Assembly: GCF_002900365.1 (NCBI RefSeq)
Contig: NZ_CP025979.1
Location: forward strand, 2,666,001-2,730,000
DNA length: 64,000 nt
DNA from: Escherichia marmotae
GTDB lineage: Bacteria; Pseudomonadota; Gammaproteobacteria; Enterobacterales; Enterobacteriaceae
Reading direction: 5' to 3'
In this document: piece by piece, positions 27,569 to 37,058 of the stretch
How the letters are laid out: every line of letters begins with the position of its first letter
Numbering within the stretch: the first letter of the stretch is position 1
Translations under genes and position numbers: made by a program
Notes under the pieces: generated by a model
What the model saw: the letters and a program-made list of their open reading frames with translations, nothing else
Told to the model about the DNA's origin: nothing
Databases searched by the model: none

Positions 27569-29059
27569 TTAACTTTTGGTTTTGACTAAATCATCTTTGG
27601 TGTTGCCAAACGGCACCGCACCGCTGAATGGTTTGCCGTCGATGGAGTCATGAGTACGCAATGCTTCCGGGCGCAACCAGCGCTGAACCCGGGAGGGCAT
27701 ATCCAGACCAATCAGCAGGATCACCACAAACGTCAGGCTGAACGAGAGCGATCCCAGAGCCGTCCCCAGGTCCAGGCGTTGAGCAATCAGCGCACCAATG
27801 ATCGGTGCCAGTGCACCACCCAATGCACCAACGTTGTAGGTAAAGCCCAGTCCCGCCGCTCGCTGGTCGGTATCAAAATAACCGCCGATCAGTTTCGGCA
27901 AGATCCCGGAGATCCCCTGACCAAGCATTTGCTGGAAGAACAGTAACAGACCGAGTACCCAGACGTTTGCACCGCCAATCGCAAATACCGGAATAATCAG
28001 CAATTGCGAGGCCAGCAGGCTACAAACGTAGGCTTTGCGCGTTCCCAGCCAGTCACCGAGGAAGCCACCAACGCAGCAGCCAACTGCCGCACCAAAGCCA
28101 CTAAAGAACAGGACATTGGCGACCGTATGTGGGTCATACGCCAAATCGGTTTTCAGATACGTCGGCAGCAGCGCCTGAATCGGCCATGAGTAAAGGAAAG
28201 CAAACAACACAACCACCATCAGCGTCACGCCCGTTGGCCAGCGCTTGCCCGTACTCTGAACCATAAAGCTAATAAAGATCGCAGCACATAACAGCCCGAG
28301 AACAGCGACGATTGCGGCATTTTGCAGGTTACCGGCAAAGCAGAACCACAGCGCAGTAGCCGCTGCCAGCGTCATCACAATATTGGCGATGCGATGTTCA
28401 CCGCGATAAAGAATATCCACCATCGTGCGTACCGGCGCTTTACCTGCGTGCTTCTCTTTCCAGTCTTCCGCTTCCGGGATGTTTTTACGCAGCCAGAGAG
28501 CGAAGATGATGGGTAAAATGCCGATAAAGAACAGCGCACGCCAGCCCCAGACCGGAACCACCAGACTGTAAACCTGAGCGGCAACTACAGCCCCCACGGA
28601 GAAGCCTGAAATCAGAAAACCACTGGCTTTGTTGCGCAAGTGTTTTGGCCAGCTTTCAATCACATAAGTAGCGCTGGAGCCGTATTCACCCGCCATCCCC
28701 ATACCGATCACCAGACGCGCGATAAACATAGTGATGTAGCCAGGCGCAAAGCCGCAAGCCAGTGTACCGGCAAAAAAGAGAACAATACTGGTGACCATTG
28801 CCAGTCGACGTCCGTAGCGGTCGCCCATAGCGCCAAGCATCAGGCCGCCGAACCAGCGAGAGATGAAGGCTGCGGAGATCAGGCTTGCTGCCTGTACCGT
28901 CGTCAGCCCAAACTCACCCTGTACTTCGGTAAGTACCAGGGCAATTAAAACGAAATCAAAACCATCAAGCAGGTATCCCAACCAGGCAGCGGAAAATGCC
29001 CGCCATTGTGCACGGTTGAGATGGCGATACCACGGGATATTCTGGATCGTTGTACTCAT
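27569..29059 (-). CDS. nanT: Sialic acid transporter NanT
   Basis: 496 residues from the Met at 29059 (MSTTIQNIPWYRHLNRAQW). Major facilitator superfamily proton symporter, with the family motif GDRYGRRLAM near residue 85. It carries about 14 membrane segments rather than 12, the extra pair being in the centre as in K-12 NanT. Imports N-acetylneuraminate. Transcribed with nanA upstream and nanE/K/Q downstream. Confidence 0.97.
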   Translation of the reverse strand: MSTTIQNIPWYRHLNRAQWRAFSAAWLGYLLDGFDFVLIALVLTEVQGEFGLTTVQAASLISAAFISRWFGGLMLGAMGDRYGRRLAMVTSIVLFFAGTLACGFAPGYITMFIARLVIGMGMAGEYGSSATYVIESWPKHLRNKASGFLISGFSVGAVVAAQVYSLVVPVWGWRALFFIGILPIIFALWLRKNIPEAEDWKEKHAGKAPVRTMVDILYRGEHRIANIVMTLAAATALWFCFAGNLQNAAIVAVLGLLCAAIFISFMVQSTGKRWPTGVTLMVVVLFAFLYSWPIQALLPTYLKTDLAYDPHTVANVLFFSGFGAAVGCCVGGFLGDWLGTRKAYVCSLLASQLLIIPVFAIGGANVWVLGLLLFFQQMLGQGISGILPKLIGGYFDTDQRAAGLGFTYNVGALGGALAPIIGALIAQRLDLGTALGSLSFSLTFVVILLIGLDMPSRVQRWLRPEALRTHDSIDGKPFSGAVPFGNTKDDLVKTKS

Positions 29060-29135
29060 TGTGAGTCTCCCGCGGTGGGCGATGCCCACACGCTTTGGTA
29101 TGAAAGTTGTAGGGTACAGATGCGGTTATTTCCCC

Positions 29136-29161
29136 TCACCCGGTAGGGGCGGGTGAGGGAA
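29136..29161. repeat. GC-rich hairpin in the nanA-nanT gap
   Basis: CCCTCACCC-ggtaggggc-GGGTGAGGG is a perfect 9-bp stem between nanA and nanT. Without a T tract, a role as attenuator or RNA processing/stability element is more likely than termination. Confidence 0.5.
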
Positions 29162-29167
29162 AAGAAC

Positions 29168-30061
29168 TCACCCGCGCTCTTGCATCAACTGCTGGGCCAG
29201 CGCCTTCAGTTCTGGCAGATATTTTTCATCCACCGGACCAAACGGTTTGCGACACAGCGGCACAGACACCACATCCATATAGTGCAGAACGGTTTTCAGA
29301 CCGCGGAATACGCCCGTTTTAATCAGTAAATCAATGACTTTATTACATTCGGTTTGCAGTTTCTGCGCGGTCTGGATATCCCCTTCTTTCAGCGCCTTCA
29401 CGATACCCTGATAACGCCATCCCATAATGTTGTAAGTACTGCCAATACCACCGTCTGCGCCCGCCAGCAGGCCGGAGGCGAAGATTTCGTCGTAACCGTT
29501 ATAGAGCACCAGATCCGGATGTTCGCGACGGATCTGTTCCATCTGATAGAGATCGCCAGAGGTCTGTTTCAACGCCCCTACGCCTGGCAGCGTAACCAGG
29601 GTGTTGATCTGATCCAGACTCAGTTTTACACCGCTCAGTGCCGGAATGTTGTACACCACCATCGGCAAACCATCCGCCGAATCAATGATTGCCCGGTAGT
29701 GATCGCAGTGTTCTTCAAAGCTGAAAGGATAGTAGAACGGCGTGACCGCAGAGACAGCATCAAAGTCATAACGTTTAGCAGATGCCGCAAGTTGCTGGCT
29801 TTCCGCAGTGCTGACGCAACCTACGTGAGCGATAAGTTTAATCTTGCCTTTTGCTTCTTCAGCGACAATCTCCAGTACCTGTTCACGCTCGGAAAGGCTC
29901 TGCACAAAGGCTTCACCGGTTGAACCACCTACGTACAGGCCGTCGATGCCCTGCTGAATATTGAACTGAACCAGGCGGCGCAGACTCGCTTTATCCAGCG
30001 CTTGTTGTTGGTCAAAAGGAGTCAGGAGTGCGGCCATTACGCCACGTAAATTCGTTGCCAT
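29168..30061 (-). CDS. nanA: N-acetylneuraminate lyase
   Basis: 297 residues, class I aldolase of the DHDPS family. Schiff-base lysine in GVGALKQTSGD (about residue 165), catalytic tyrosine in VVYNIPALSGV (about 137), and the substrate-binding GGSTGE loop near residue 46. Cleaves sialic acid to ManNAc and pyruvate. First gene of the nan operon. Confidence 0.98.
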   Translation of the reverse strand: MATNLRGVMAALLTPFDQQQALDKASLRRLVQFNIQQGIDGLYVGGSTGEAFVQSLSEREQVLEIVAEEAKGKIKLIAHVGCVSTAESQQLAASAKRYDFDAVSAVTPFYYPFSFEEHCDHYRAIIDSADGLPMVVYNIPALSGVKLSLDQINTLVTLPGVGALKQTSGDLYQMEQIRREHPDLVLYNGYDEIFASGLLAGADGGIGSTYNIMGWRYQGIVKALKEGDIQTAQKLQTECNKVIDLLIKTGVFRGLKTVLHYMDVVSVPLCRKPFGPVDEKYLPELKALAQQLMQERG

Positions 30062-30098
30062 AAATACCTCTGAAGTGATGCTTGCCTGTTAAAAACGA

Positions 30099-30121
30099 TA
30101 TACCTTTATACCTGTTATACC
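30099..30121 (-). promoter_or_regulatory. NanR operator: three tandem GGTATA repeats
   Basis: On the minus strand the motif GGTATA occurs three times (plus-strand TATACC at 30099-30104, 30107-30112 and 30116-30121) in the nanA promoter region. This is the described NanR binding array controlling nanATEKQ. NanR is encoded directly upstream. Confidence 0.9.
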
Positions 30122-30184
30122 AGATCAAATAAGCAACACATCATACAGAACGCTTATAATGCGATCTGCTTCACTAAAGTGGCA

Positions 30185-30967
30185 TTATTTCTTTTTGTTT
30201 GCGGTCTGCCCGAAGGCGTGCCAGGTGGCAGAGACGCTGTTGAGATGCGATTGCAATGCGCGATCGGCTTCGTCGGGATCGTGACGCCGGATCGCATCAA
30301 CGATCGCAATATGTTGCTGATAACTAACGTTGTTATGTTCGTGTAGCGCCTGGTCAGCTACTGTCGGACGAGCTGCGATCAGCCAGTCAAGCAGAGCAAC
30401 GTGGATCGCCATAAAGATCGGGTTGCCAGGGATCTCCGCCAGTACGCGGTGGAAATCAACGTCTGAACGAATGAACGCAGCGTTGTTATCCAGAGATTGA
30501 CTGTTGATTTCCAGTGCTTTTGCCAACAAATCGATTTGTTCATCGGTGGCATGTTCAGCCGCATAACGCACCAGGCTGGACTCAAAGAATAGACGTAGTT
30601 GTTCGAAATGGGCTATCCCACCAGGATGGGAAAGGAAATCTTTCGCCATACCGGATAGCTCACCAATGATGGTATCCGCGGAAGGACGCGAGACGCGAGC
30701 GCGTTCGCCGTTATTAATTTGTACCAAACCTTTGCGCTTTAACGCCGCCAGCGCTTCACGCACCGAAGGACGCCCAACGTTAAAGAACGCCATAAGTTCG
30801 CGTTCAGACGGCAGTTGCTCACCTTCGCCAAATTCGCGACGGCGGATCATCTGCTCCAGCTCTTCTTCCACCATTTCGGAGAGTTTTTTACGCGCCAGCG
30901 GACGACGACGCAAGTTACGACCGATAGTAGCCGGAGAATCTTCTGCTTGCGGATCAAATGCGTTCAT
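30185..30967 (-). CDS. nanR: Transcriptional repressor NanR (GntR family)
   Basis: 260 residues starting MNAFDPQAED. N-terminal winged helix (about 30-100, with LPSERELMAFFNVGRPSVREAL) and a FadR-type C-terminal FCD domain that binds sialic acid with metal-ligand histidines. K-12 NanR starts three codons earlier as I recall; here that upstream Met is lost, so translation must start at this Met. Represses the nan operon and other sialic-acid genes. Confidence 0.95.
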   Translation of the reverse strand: MNAFDPQAEDSPATIGRNLRRRPLARKKLSEMVEEELEQMIRRREFGEGEQLPSERELMAFFNVGRPSVREALAALKRKGLVQINNGERARVSRPSADTIIGELSGMAKDFLSHPGGIAHFEQLRLFFESSLVRYAAEHATDEQIDLLAKALEINSQSLDNNAAFIRSDVDFHRVLAEIPGNPIFMAIHVALLDWLIAARPTVADQALHEHNNVSYQQHIAIVDAIRRHDPDEADRALQSHLNSVSATWHAFGQTANKKK

Positions 30968-31083
30968 AGGGCTCTTCTGGGAAAATATGTTGACGGATAA
31001 TAGCGAAGTTATCGTAACACAGTATTAAAATCAGGCGAAAAGAAGGTAGATAGCAAAACAGGCCACATGGGCCTGTTTATCAT

Positions 31084-31581
31084 TTATTTCACAACCCGCA
31101 ATGCCGGGCGACCACCGCGGGGGGGCTGCGGAGGTTCATCGTCAGGATGATGGTCATCATCGTGATCTGGCTTATCGCCGTCAATAACCGACATAACGGT
31201 TTCATTATCTGCCGATGCTTCATCATCATTCATAATGCTGGCATCTTCGTCGTAGGCAGCTTCAGGCTCGAACATCGTTCCTGCGCCATTTTCGCGGGCG
31301 TAGATAGCCAGCACGGCAGCCAGCGGTACTGAAACCTGGCGCGGAATGCCACCAAAGCGCGCGTTAAAGCGCACTTCATCATTCGCCAGTTCCAGATTAC
31401 CAACTGCACGCGGCGCAATATTGAGTACGATTTGCCCGTCACGCGCATATTCCATAGGAACCTGCACGCCAGGGAGCGTCACATCCACCACCAAGTGCGG
31501 CGTGAGCTGGTTATCCAGCAACCACTCATAGAATGCACGCAGCAGATAGGGACGACGTGGTGTTAGCTGTGACAAATCCAT
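31084..31581 (-). CDS. sspB: ClpXP adaptor / stringent starvation protein B
   Basis: 165 residues. N-terminal dimerising, ssrA-tag binding domain (MDLSQLTPRRPYLLRAFYEWLLDNQLTPHL begins it, about 1-110). A flexible acidic linker rich in D, E and H follows, then the ClpX-binding tail (GGRPALRVVK). Delivers ssrA-tagged proteins to ClpXP. Directly downstream of sspA in one operon. Confidence 0.97.
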   Translation of the reverse strand: MDLSQLTPRRPYLLRAFYEWLLDNQLTPHLVVDVTLPGVQVPMEYARDGQIVLNIAPRAVGNLELANDEVRFNARFGGIPRQVSVPLAAVLAIYARENGAGTMFEPEAAYDEDASIMNDDEASADNETVMSVIDGDKPDHDDDHHPDDEPPQPPRGGRPALRVVK

Positions 31582-31586
31582 ACAGA

Positions 31587-32225
31587 TTAACTCCGGCCCA
31601 GACGCATTTCACGTTCTGCTTCAGTTAAAGAAGCAAGGAAAGAGTCACGCTCAAAGACACGAGTCATATAGCCTTTCAGCTCTTTCGCACCCGGGCCGCT
31701 GAACTCGATGCCCAGTTGCGGCAGACGCCACAGCAGCGGAGCAAGGTAGCAATCGACCAGGCTGAACTCATCGCTCAGGAAGTACGGTTTCTGACCGAAG
31801 ACCGGCGCGATGGCCAGCAGTTCTTCGCGCAGTTGCTTACGTGCGGCATCCGCTTCAGAGGCTGAACCGTTGATGATGGTGTTCATCAGCGTGTACCAGT
31901 CTTTTTCGATGCGGTGCATGTACAGACGGCTTTCACCGCGAGCTACCGGGTAAACAGGCATCAGTGGCGGATGCGGGAAACGCTCATCCAGGTATTCCAT
32001 AATGATGCGAGATTCCCACAGGGTCAGCTCACGATCCACCAGGGTCGGAACGCTCTGATTCGGGTTGAGGTCAATCAGATCCTGAGGCGGATTGTCCTTT
32101 TCCACGTGTTCGATCTCGAAACTTACACCTTTCTCAGCCAGCACAATGCGGACCTGATGGCTATAGATGTCAGTAGGACCGGAAAACAGCGTCATTACCG
32201 AACGTTTGTTGGCAGCGACAGCCAT
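31587..32225 (-). CDS. sspA: Stringent starvation protein A (RNA polymerase-associated)
   Basis: 212 residues with a glutathione-S-transferase fold (thioredoxin-like N-half starting MTLFSGPTDIYSHQVRIVLAE, helical C-half) but without GST activity in the family. Binds RNA polymerase, supports phage P1 late gene expression and acid tolerance. Co-transcribed with sspB, five bases apart. Confidence 0.97.
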   Translation of the reverse strand: MAVAANKRSVMTLFSGPTDIYSHQVRIVLAEKGVSFEIEHVEKDNPPQDLIDLNPNQSVPTLVDRELTLWESRIIMEYLDERFPHPPLMPVYPVARGESRLYMHRIEKDWYTLMNTIINGSASEADAARKQLREELLAIAPVFGQKPYFLSDEFSLVDCYLAPLLWRLPQLGIEFSGPGAKELKGYMTRVFERDSFLASLTEAEREMRLGRS

Positions 32226-32560
32226 GAAAACCTCCAGGTATAGTCAGAATTTTTACTGCTACCAGCCACCAAGTGGCCGGTCAGAAGTTATGTTACCCAA
32301 TGAGGAATTGCCTTCACTGTTCGAAAATCAAACAAAAAATGAGCAATACTCGACATTTGGGCAGAAAATTGGATGATAGTTTACCAGATTTTGCGACCTT
32401 TGTGGTAAGTCGATGCCGGAAATGGGGAAAAAGAGATGTTTCTTAGTCTGAAATGGTTGACTTAATCCCTTATCAGCGATGTTGTTTTTGCCTTTACCAC
32501 CTGTTGGGTGGCAGTAAAAAGCACGTTTTCTGTTTTTACACAGATTCAGACTTAAGCTAT
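32226..32560. promoter_or_regulatory. sspA-rpsI intergenic region
   Basis: About 330 bases between the sspA start and the rpsI terminator, holding the sspA promoter on the minus strand. I see no gene or conserved RNA in it. Confidence 0.5.
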
Positions 32561-32587
32561 AAAAAAACCCGCCGGAGCGGGTTTTTT
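32561..32587 (-). terminator. Intrinsic terminator of the rplM-rpsI operon
   Basis: AACCCGC-CGGA-GCGGGTT stem flanked by A and T tracts on both strands, 33 bases after the rpsI stop. Confidence 0.85.
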
Positions 32588-32619
32588 CGCAAATTGTATT
32601 CTGCCGAAGCAGAAAGCAA

Positions 32620-33015
<396 letters not shown>

Positions 33016-33027
33016 CTATAATCCCGA

Positions 33028-33456
33028 TTAGATGTCAAGAACTTGCGGTTGCTGTGCCGCGTGGTTGTGCTCGTTACCCGCGTAAACTTTCAGTTTACGG
33101 AACATAGCACGACCCAGCGGGCCTTTTGGCAACATGCCTTTAACCGCGATTTCAATCACACGCTCAGGACGGCGAGCAATCATCTCTTCAAAGGTCGCTT
33201 GTTTGATACCACCGATGTGACCGGTGTGGTGATAGTACACTTTGTCAGTACGCTTGTTGCCGGTTACAGCAACTTTGTCAGCGTTCAGAACGATGATGTA
33301 ATCACCAGTATCTACGTGCGGAGTGTATTCCGCTTTATGCTTACCGCGCAGGCGCAGAGCCAGTTCGGAAGCCAGACGGCCCAGAGTTTTACCGGTCGCG
33401 TCAACAACATACCAGTCGCGTTTTACGGTTTCTGGTTTAGCTGTAAAAGTTTTCAT
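33028..33456 (-). CDS. rplM: 50S ribosomal protein L13
   Basis: 142 residues from the Met at 33456 (MKTFTAKPETVKRDWYVVDA), the usual start; the in-frame upstream Met at 33531 gives a non-family extension across the leader. An early 23S rRNA-binding protein. L13 is known to repress its own operon by binding the mRNA leader, which lies at about 33,457-33,640 here. Confidence 0.99.
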   Translation of the reverse strand: MKTFTAKPETVKRDWYVVDATGKTLGRLASELALRLRGKHKAEYTPHVDTGDYIIVLNADKVAVTGNKRTDKVYYHHTGHIGGIKQATFEEMIARRPERVIEIAVKGMLPKGPLGRAMFRKLKVYAGNEHNHAAQQPQVLDI

Positions 33457-33730
33457 TAAAAGCTTACCCAATAAATAGTTACACGTTGGTGAACACCCAA
33501 ACGTCTTCAATTGTTGAGGTTCACACGACAAAGTCCGGCAAACCTACCCCTTCGAATAGCCTATGCCAGCACACAAAAAGTTTTGGGAAAAAAACTTTCT
33601 TGTAACGTGGGGTCGCAGGATTATAGAGAAGTCGGGGTCAAAGATCGACCCCTTTTTGTGATTTGTGGCAGGTTTTATCAGCAATGACGCGGTTGTTTGT
33701 ACGCTGTCAGGATAAGACGTATGGCATAAA

Positions 33731-34855
33731 TTACGCCAAATGCTCACGCGTCAAATACTCTTCGCTTTGCATTTCCTGCAAACGTGACAGACAGCGCTGA
33801 AACTCAAACTTTAGTCGCTCGCCCTGATAAATTTCGTACAAAGGGACTTCCGCGCTCACCACCAGCTTGACGTGGCGCTCGTAAAACTCATCCACCAGCG
33901 CAATAAAACGCCGCGCTTCGCTCTCCATCAACCGCGTCATGACAGGCACATCAAACAACATCACCGTGTGAAACAGACGTGAGAGCGCAATATAGTCATG
34001 CTGGCTACGGGCATCGACGCACAGCGTGGTAAATGACACTGCCAGTGTCTGGTTTTCTACGCCCATTGTCGCCAGCGGTCGATGATTGATTTCCAGTGTG
34101 GGGGATTGTTCTCGTTTTGCACCTGCCAGTGCCAGCCACAGCTTATCCATCTGTTCACGCGTTTCATCATTGAGCGGCGACAGCCACAGATGCGCCTGAG
34201 TGAGCGTGCGCAGCCGATAATCAACGCCAGCATCGACGTTCATCACATCACAATGCTGTTTAATGGCGTCGATAGCCGGAAGAAAACGCGCACGTTGTAA
34301 ACCATTTCGATAAAGTTCATCCGGCGGAATATTTGACGTCGCCACCAGCGTTATACCGCGAGCAAACAACGCTTTCATCAGGCCGCCCAGCAGCATAGCA
34401 TCGGTAATATCCGAGACAAAAAATTCGTCAAAACAGAGCACATCGGTTTCAGCTTTGAAACGATCAGCAATAATTTCCAGCGGATCGCTCTGCCCCTGCA
34501 ATGTGGTTAATTCTTCATGCACACGTAGCATAAAACGGTGAAAGTGCAGGCGCTGTTTTCGCTCTCCCGGCAAACTTTGATAGAACAGATCCATCAACCA
34601 GGTTTTTCCACGTCCTACACCGCCCCACATATATAAGCCACGCACCGGCGCGTTGCTTGTATCTTCACGTTTACCCCACAGCTTACCGACCCGCGCCATT
34701 ATCCCGCTCACCCTGGCGGCTGGCGGCGTGCTACTGATGAGTTCCTGATAAATAATTTCCAGGCGACTGACAGCCTCTTTTTGTACGTCGTCGGGTTGAT
34801 GGCTGCCTTCATTGAGCGCCTTCAGGTATTGCGATGTCGGGGTAACGCTTTGCAT
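33731..34855 (-). CDS. zapE: Cell division protein ZapE (AFG1-like ATPase)
   Basis: 374 residues. Walker A GGVGRGKTWLMDLF near residue 80 and Walker B DVLCFDEFFVSD near 140. The family associates with the Z-ring late in division and lowers FtsZ polymer stability with ATP. Divergent from zapG. Confidence 0.96.
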   Translation of the reverse strand: MQSVTPTSQYLKALNEGSHQPDDVQKEAVSRLEIIYQELISSTPPAARVSGIMARVGKLWGKREDTSNAPVRGLYMWGGVGRGKTWLMDLFYQSLPGERKQRLHFHRFMLRVHEELTTLQGQSDPLEIIADRFKAETDVLCFDEFFVSDITDAMLLGGLMKALFARGITLVATSNIPPDELYRNGLQRARFLPAIDAIKQHCDVMNVDAGVDYRLRTLTQAHLWLSPLNDETREQMDKLWLALAGAKREQSPTLEINHRPLATMGVENQTLAVSFTTLCVDARSQHDYIALSRLFHTVMLFDVPVMTRLMESEARRFIALVDEFYERHVKLVVSAEVPLYEIYQGERLKFEFQRCLSRLQEMQSEEYLTREHLA

Positions 34856-35048
34856 GATGTTATTGTTATTCCTTGAATAATCGGTGTACCGTTGTTCACG
34901 GTTGACGAAAAAAAGGCCGTTCTACACTACGCGATATGCAGTCGGGATTCCACTTCTGTGGAATTAACGGTTATAGTGGCATAATCAGCCGCAGGCATGG
35001 AGCCTGAAGCCAACACCCTACGGAAACAAAAGACAACGGGAGATGTTC

Positions 35049-35447
35049 ATGACCTGGGAATATGCGCTAATTGGGTTAGTCGTCGGCATCATTATTGGTG
35101 CTGTGGCCATGCGTTTTGGTAATCGCAAGTTACGCCAGCAACAGGCGTTACAGTACGAACTGGAAAAAAATAAAGCTGAACTGGACGAGTATCGCGAAGA
35201 GCTGGTTAACCACTTTGCCCGCAGTGCGGAATTGCTGGATACCATGGCGCACGACTATCGCCAGCTATATCAACACATGGCGAAAAGCTCCAGCAGCCTG
35301 CTACCGGAACTGTCCGCAGAAGCCAACCCGTTCCGCAATCGTCTGGCCGAGTCTGAAGCCGGCAACGATCAGGCTCCAGTGCAGATGCCGCGTGACTATT
35401 CTGAAGGCGCATCCGGTCTGCTGCGTACTGGCGCGAAGCGCGACTAA
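35049..35447 (+). CDS. zapG: Z-ring associated / envelope growth protein ZapG (YhcB)
   Basis: 132 residues from the Met at 35049 (MTWEYALIGLVVG); a Met two codons earlier is less family-like. One N-terminal membrane helix (about 4-22), then a long charged coiled coil (about 28-90), and a flexible tail (DQAPVQMPRDYSEG). Interacts with divisome and elongasome parts. Confidence 0.96.
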   Translation: MTWEYALIGLVVGIIIGAVAMRFGNRKLRQQQALQYELEKNKAELDEYREELVNHFARSAELLDTMAHDYRQLYQHMAKSSSSLLPELSAEANPFRNRLAESEAGNDQAPVQMPRDYSEGASGLLRTGAKRD

Positions 35448-35601
35448 TTTATTTTTCGGGCGCAGCCATTGCGCCCTCCTCTTCTCCCGCCTCCGACTAT
35501 CATTTAATTTGATGTCTCATTGTTAGCCATCTGAAAATTCAATAACATCAAACTGTTTTGAATCTTTTTTTCTTATCATTCAGGTACGAGAGCAGGAATA
35601 A

Positions 35602-36969
35602 ATGAAAAAACAAACCCAGCTGTTGAGTGCATTAGCGTTAAGTGTCGGGTTAACTCTCTCGGCGCCGTTTCAGACCATCGCATCGATTCCCGCTCAGGTT
35701 GCCGGTCAAGCGCCACTGCCCAGTCTGGCCCCGATGCTGGAAAAAGTGCTTCCCGCGGTAGTAAGCGTTCGAGTCGAAGGAACCGCCAGCCAGGAGCAGA
35801 AAATTCCGGAAGAATTCAAAAAGTTTTTTGGTGATGATTTACCGGATCAACCAGCGCAACCCTTCGAAGGTTTAGGCTCCGGCGTCATTATCAATGCCAG
35901 TAAAGGTTATGTGCTGACCAACAACCATGTCATTAATCAGGCGCAGAAAATCAGTATTCAGCTCAATGACGGGCGTGAGTTTGATGCGAAGCTGATTGGC
36001 GGCGATGACCAGAGCGACATTGCCCTGCTGCAAATCCAGAATCCTGGCAAGTTAACGCAGATCGCCATTGCCGACTCCGATAAACTGCGCGTCGGTGATT
36101 TTGCTGTCGCGGTCGGTAACCCGTTTGGACTCGGGCAAACCGCTACCTCCGGGATTGTTTCCGCATTAGGTCGCAGCGGGTTGAATCTTGAAGGTCTGGA
36201 AAACTTTATCCAGACCGATGCCTCCATTAACCGTGGTAACTCCGGCGGTGCGCTGTTAAACCTTAACGGTGAATTAATTGGTATCAACACAGCAATCCTT
36301 GCTCCTGGCGGTGGTAGCGTCGGGATTGGTTTTGCCATTCCGAGTAATATGGCCCGCACCCTGGCACAGCAACTTATCGACTTCGGTGAAATCAAACGCG
36401 GCCTGTTAGGTATCAAAGGTACAGAGATGAGTGCCGATATCGCTAAAGCCTTCAACCTTGACGTACAACGCGGAGCATTTGTCAGCGAAGTGCTACCAGG
36501 TTCTGGCTCAGCAAAAGCGGGCGTGAAAGCGGGAGATATTATTACCAGCCTCAATGGCAAACCACTTAATAGCTTTGCCGAGTTGCGTTCGCGCATCGCG
36601 ACCACCGAGCCGGGCACGAAAGTGAAGCTCGGTCTGCTGCGTAACGGCAAGCCGCTGGAAGTGGAAGTGACCCTCGATACCAGCTCGTCATCATCCGCCA
36701 GTGCTGAGATGATCACACCAGCGCTGGAAGGCGCAACGTTGAGCGATGGTCAGCTAAAAGATGGCAGCAAAGGCATTAAGATCGATGAAGTAGTTAAGGG
36801 TAGCCCTGCCGCCCAGGCTGGTTTGCAAAAAGACGATGTGATCATTGGCGTAAACCGCGATCGGGTGAACTCAATTGCTGAAATGCGCAAAGTGCTGGCA
36901 ACCAAACCGGCCATCATCGCCCTGCAGATTGTACGCGGCAATGAAAGCATCTACTTACTAATGCGTTAA
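35602..36969 (+). CDS. degQ: Periplasmic serine endoprotease DegQ
   Basis: 455 residues. Signal peptide of about 27 residues, then a trypsin-like domain with the triad His in TNNHVINQ, Asp in SDIALLQI and Ser in RGNSGGALLN, and two PDZ domains (about 260-350 and 370-450). HtrA-family quality-control protease related to DegP. Followed by degS 89 bases on. Confidence 0.98.
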   Translation: MKKQTQLLSALALSVGLTLSAPFQTIASIPAQVAGQAPLPSLAPMLEKVLPAVVSVRVEGTASQEQKIPEEFKKFFGDDLPDQPAQPFEGLGSGVIINASKGYVLTNNHVINQAQKISIQLNDGREFDAKLIGGDDQSDIALLQIQNPGKLTQIAIADSDKLRVGDFAVAVGNPFGLGQTATSGIVSALGRSGLNLEGLENFIQTDASINRGNSGGALLNLNGELIGINTAILAPGGGSVGIGFAIPSNMARTLAQQLIDFGEIKRGLLGIKGTEMSADIAKAFNLDVQRGAFVSEVLPGSGSAKAGVKAGDIITSLNGKPLNSFAELRSRIATTEPGTKVKLGLLRNGKPLEVEVTLDTSSSSSASAEMITPALEGATLSDGQLKDGSKGIKIDEVVKGSPAAQAGLQKDDVIIGVNRDRVNSIAEMRKVLATKPAIIALQIVRGNESIYLLMR

Positions 36970-36976
36970 TGTCGCA

Positions 36977-37010
36977 AACCGGGCATCAGGCTGACGTGTG
37001 ATGTCCGGTT
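36977..37010. repeat. Hairpin between degQ and degS
   Basis: AACCGGGCATCA pairs with TGATGTCCGGTT across a ten-base loop. It could end the degQ transcript or be a REP-like element; there is no run of T after it. Confidence 0.5.
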
Positions 37011-37058
37011 AACTCGTGGTATGCTGCTGCCGTTCCCTTTATTAACGACGCCTCCATC

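Noticed and set aside
35958..36716. 252-codon open frame antisense to degQ
   Set aside because: Serine/arginine/proline-rich translation typical of the complement of a GC-rich gene; degQ explains the region.
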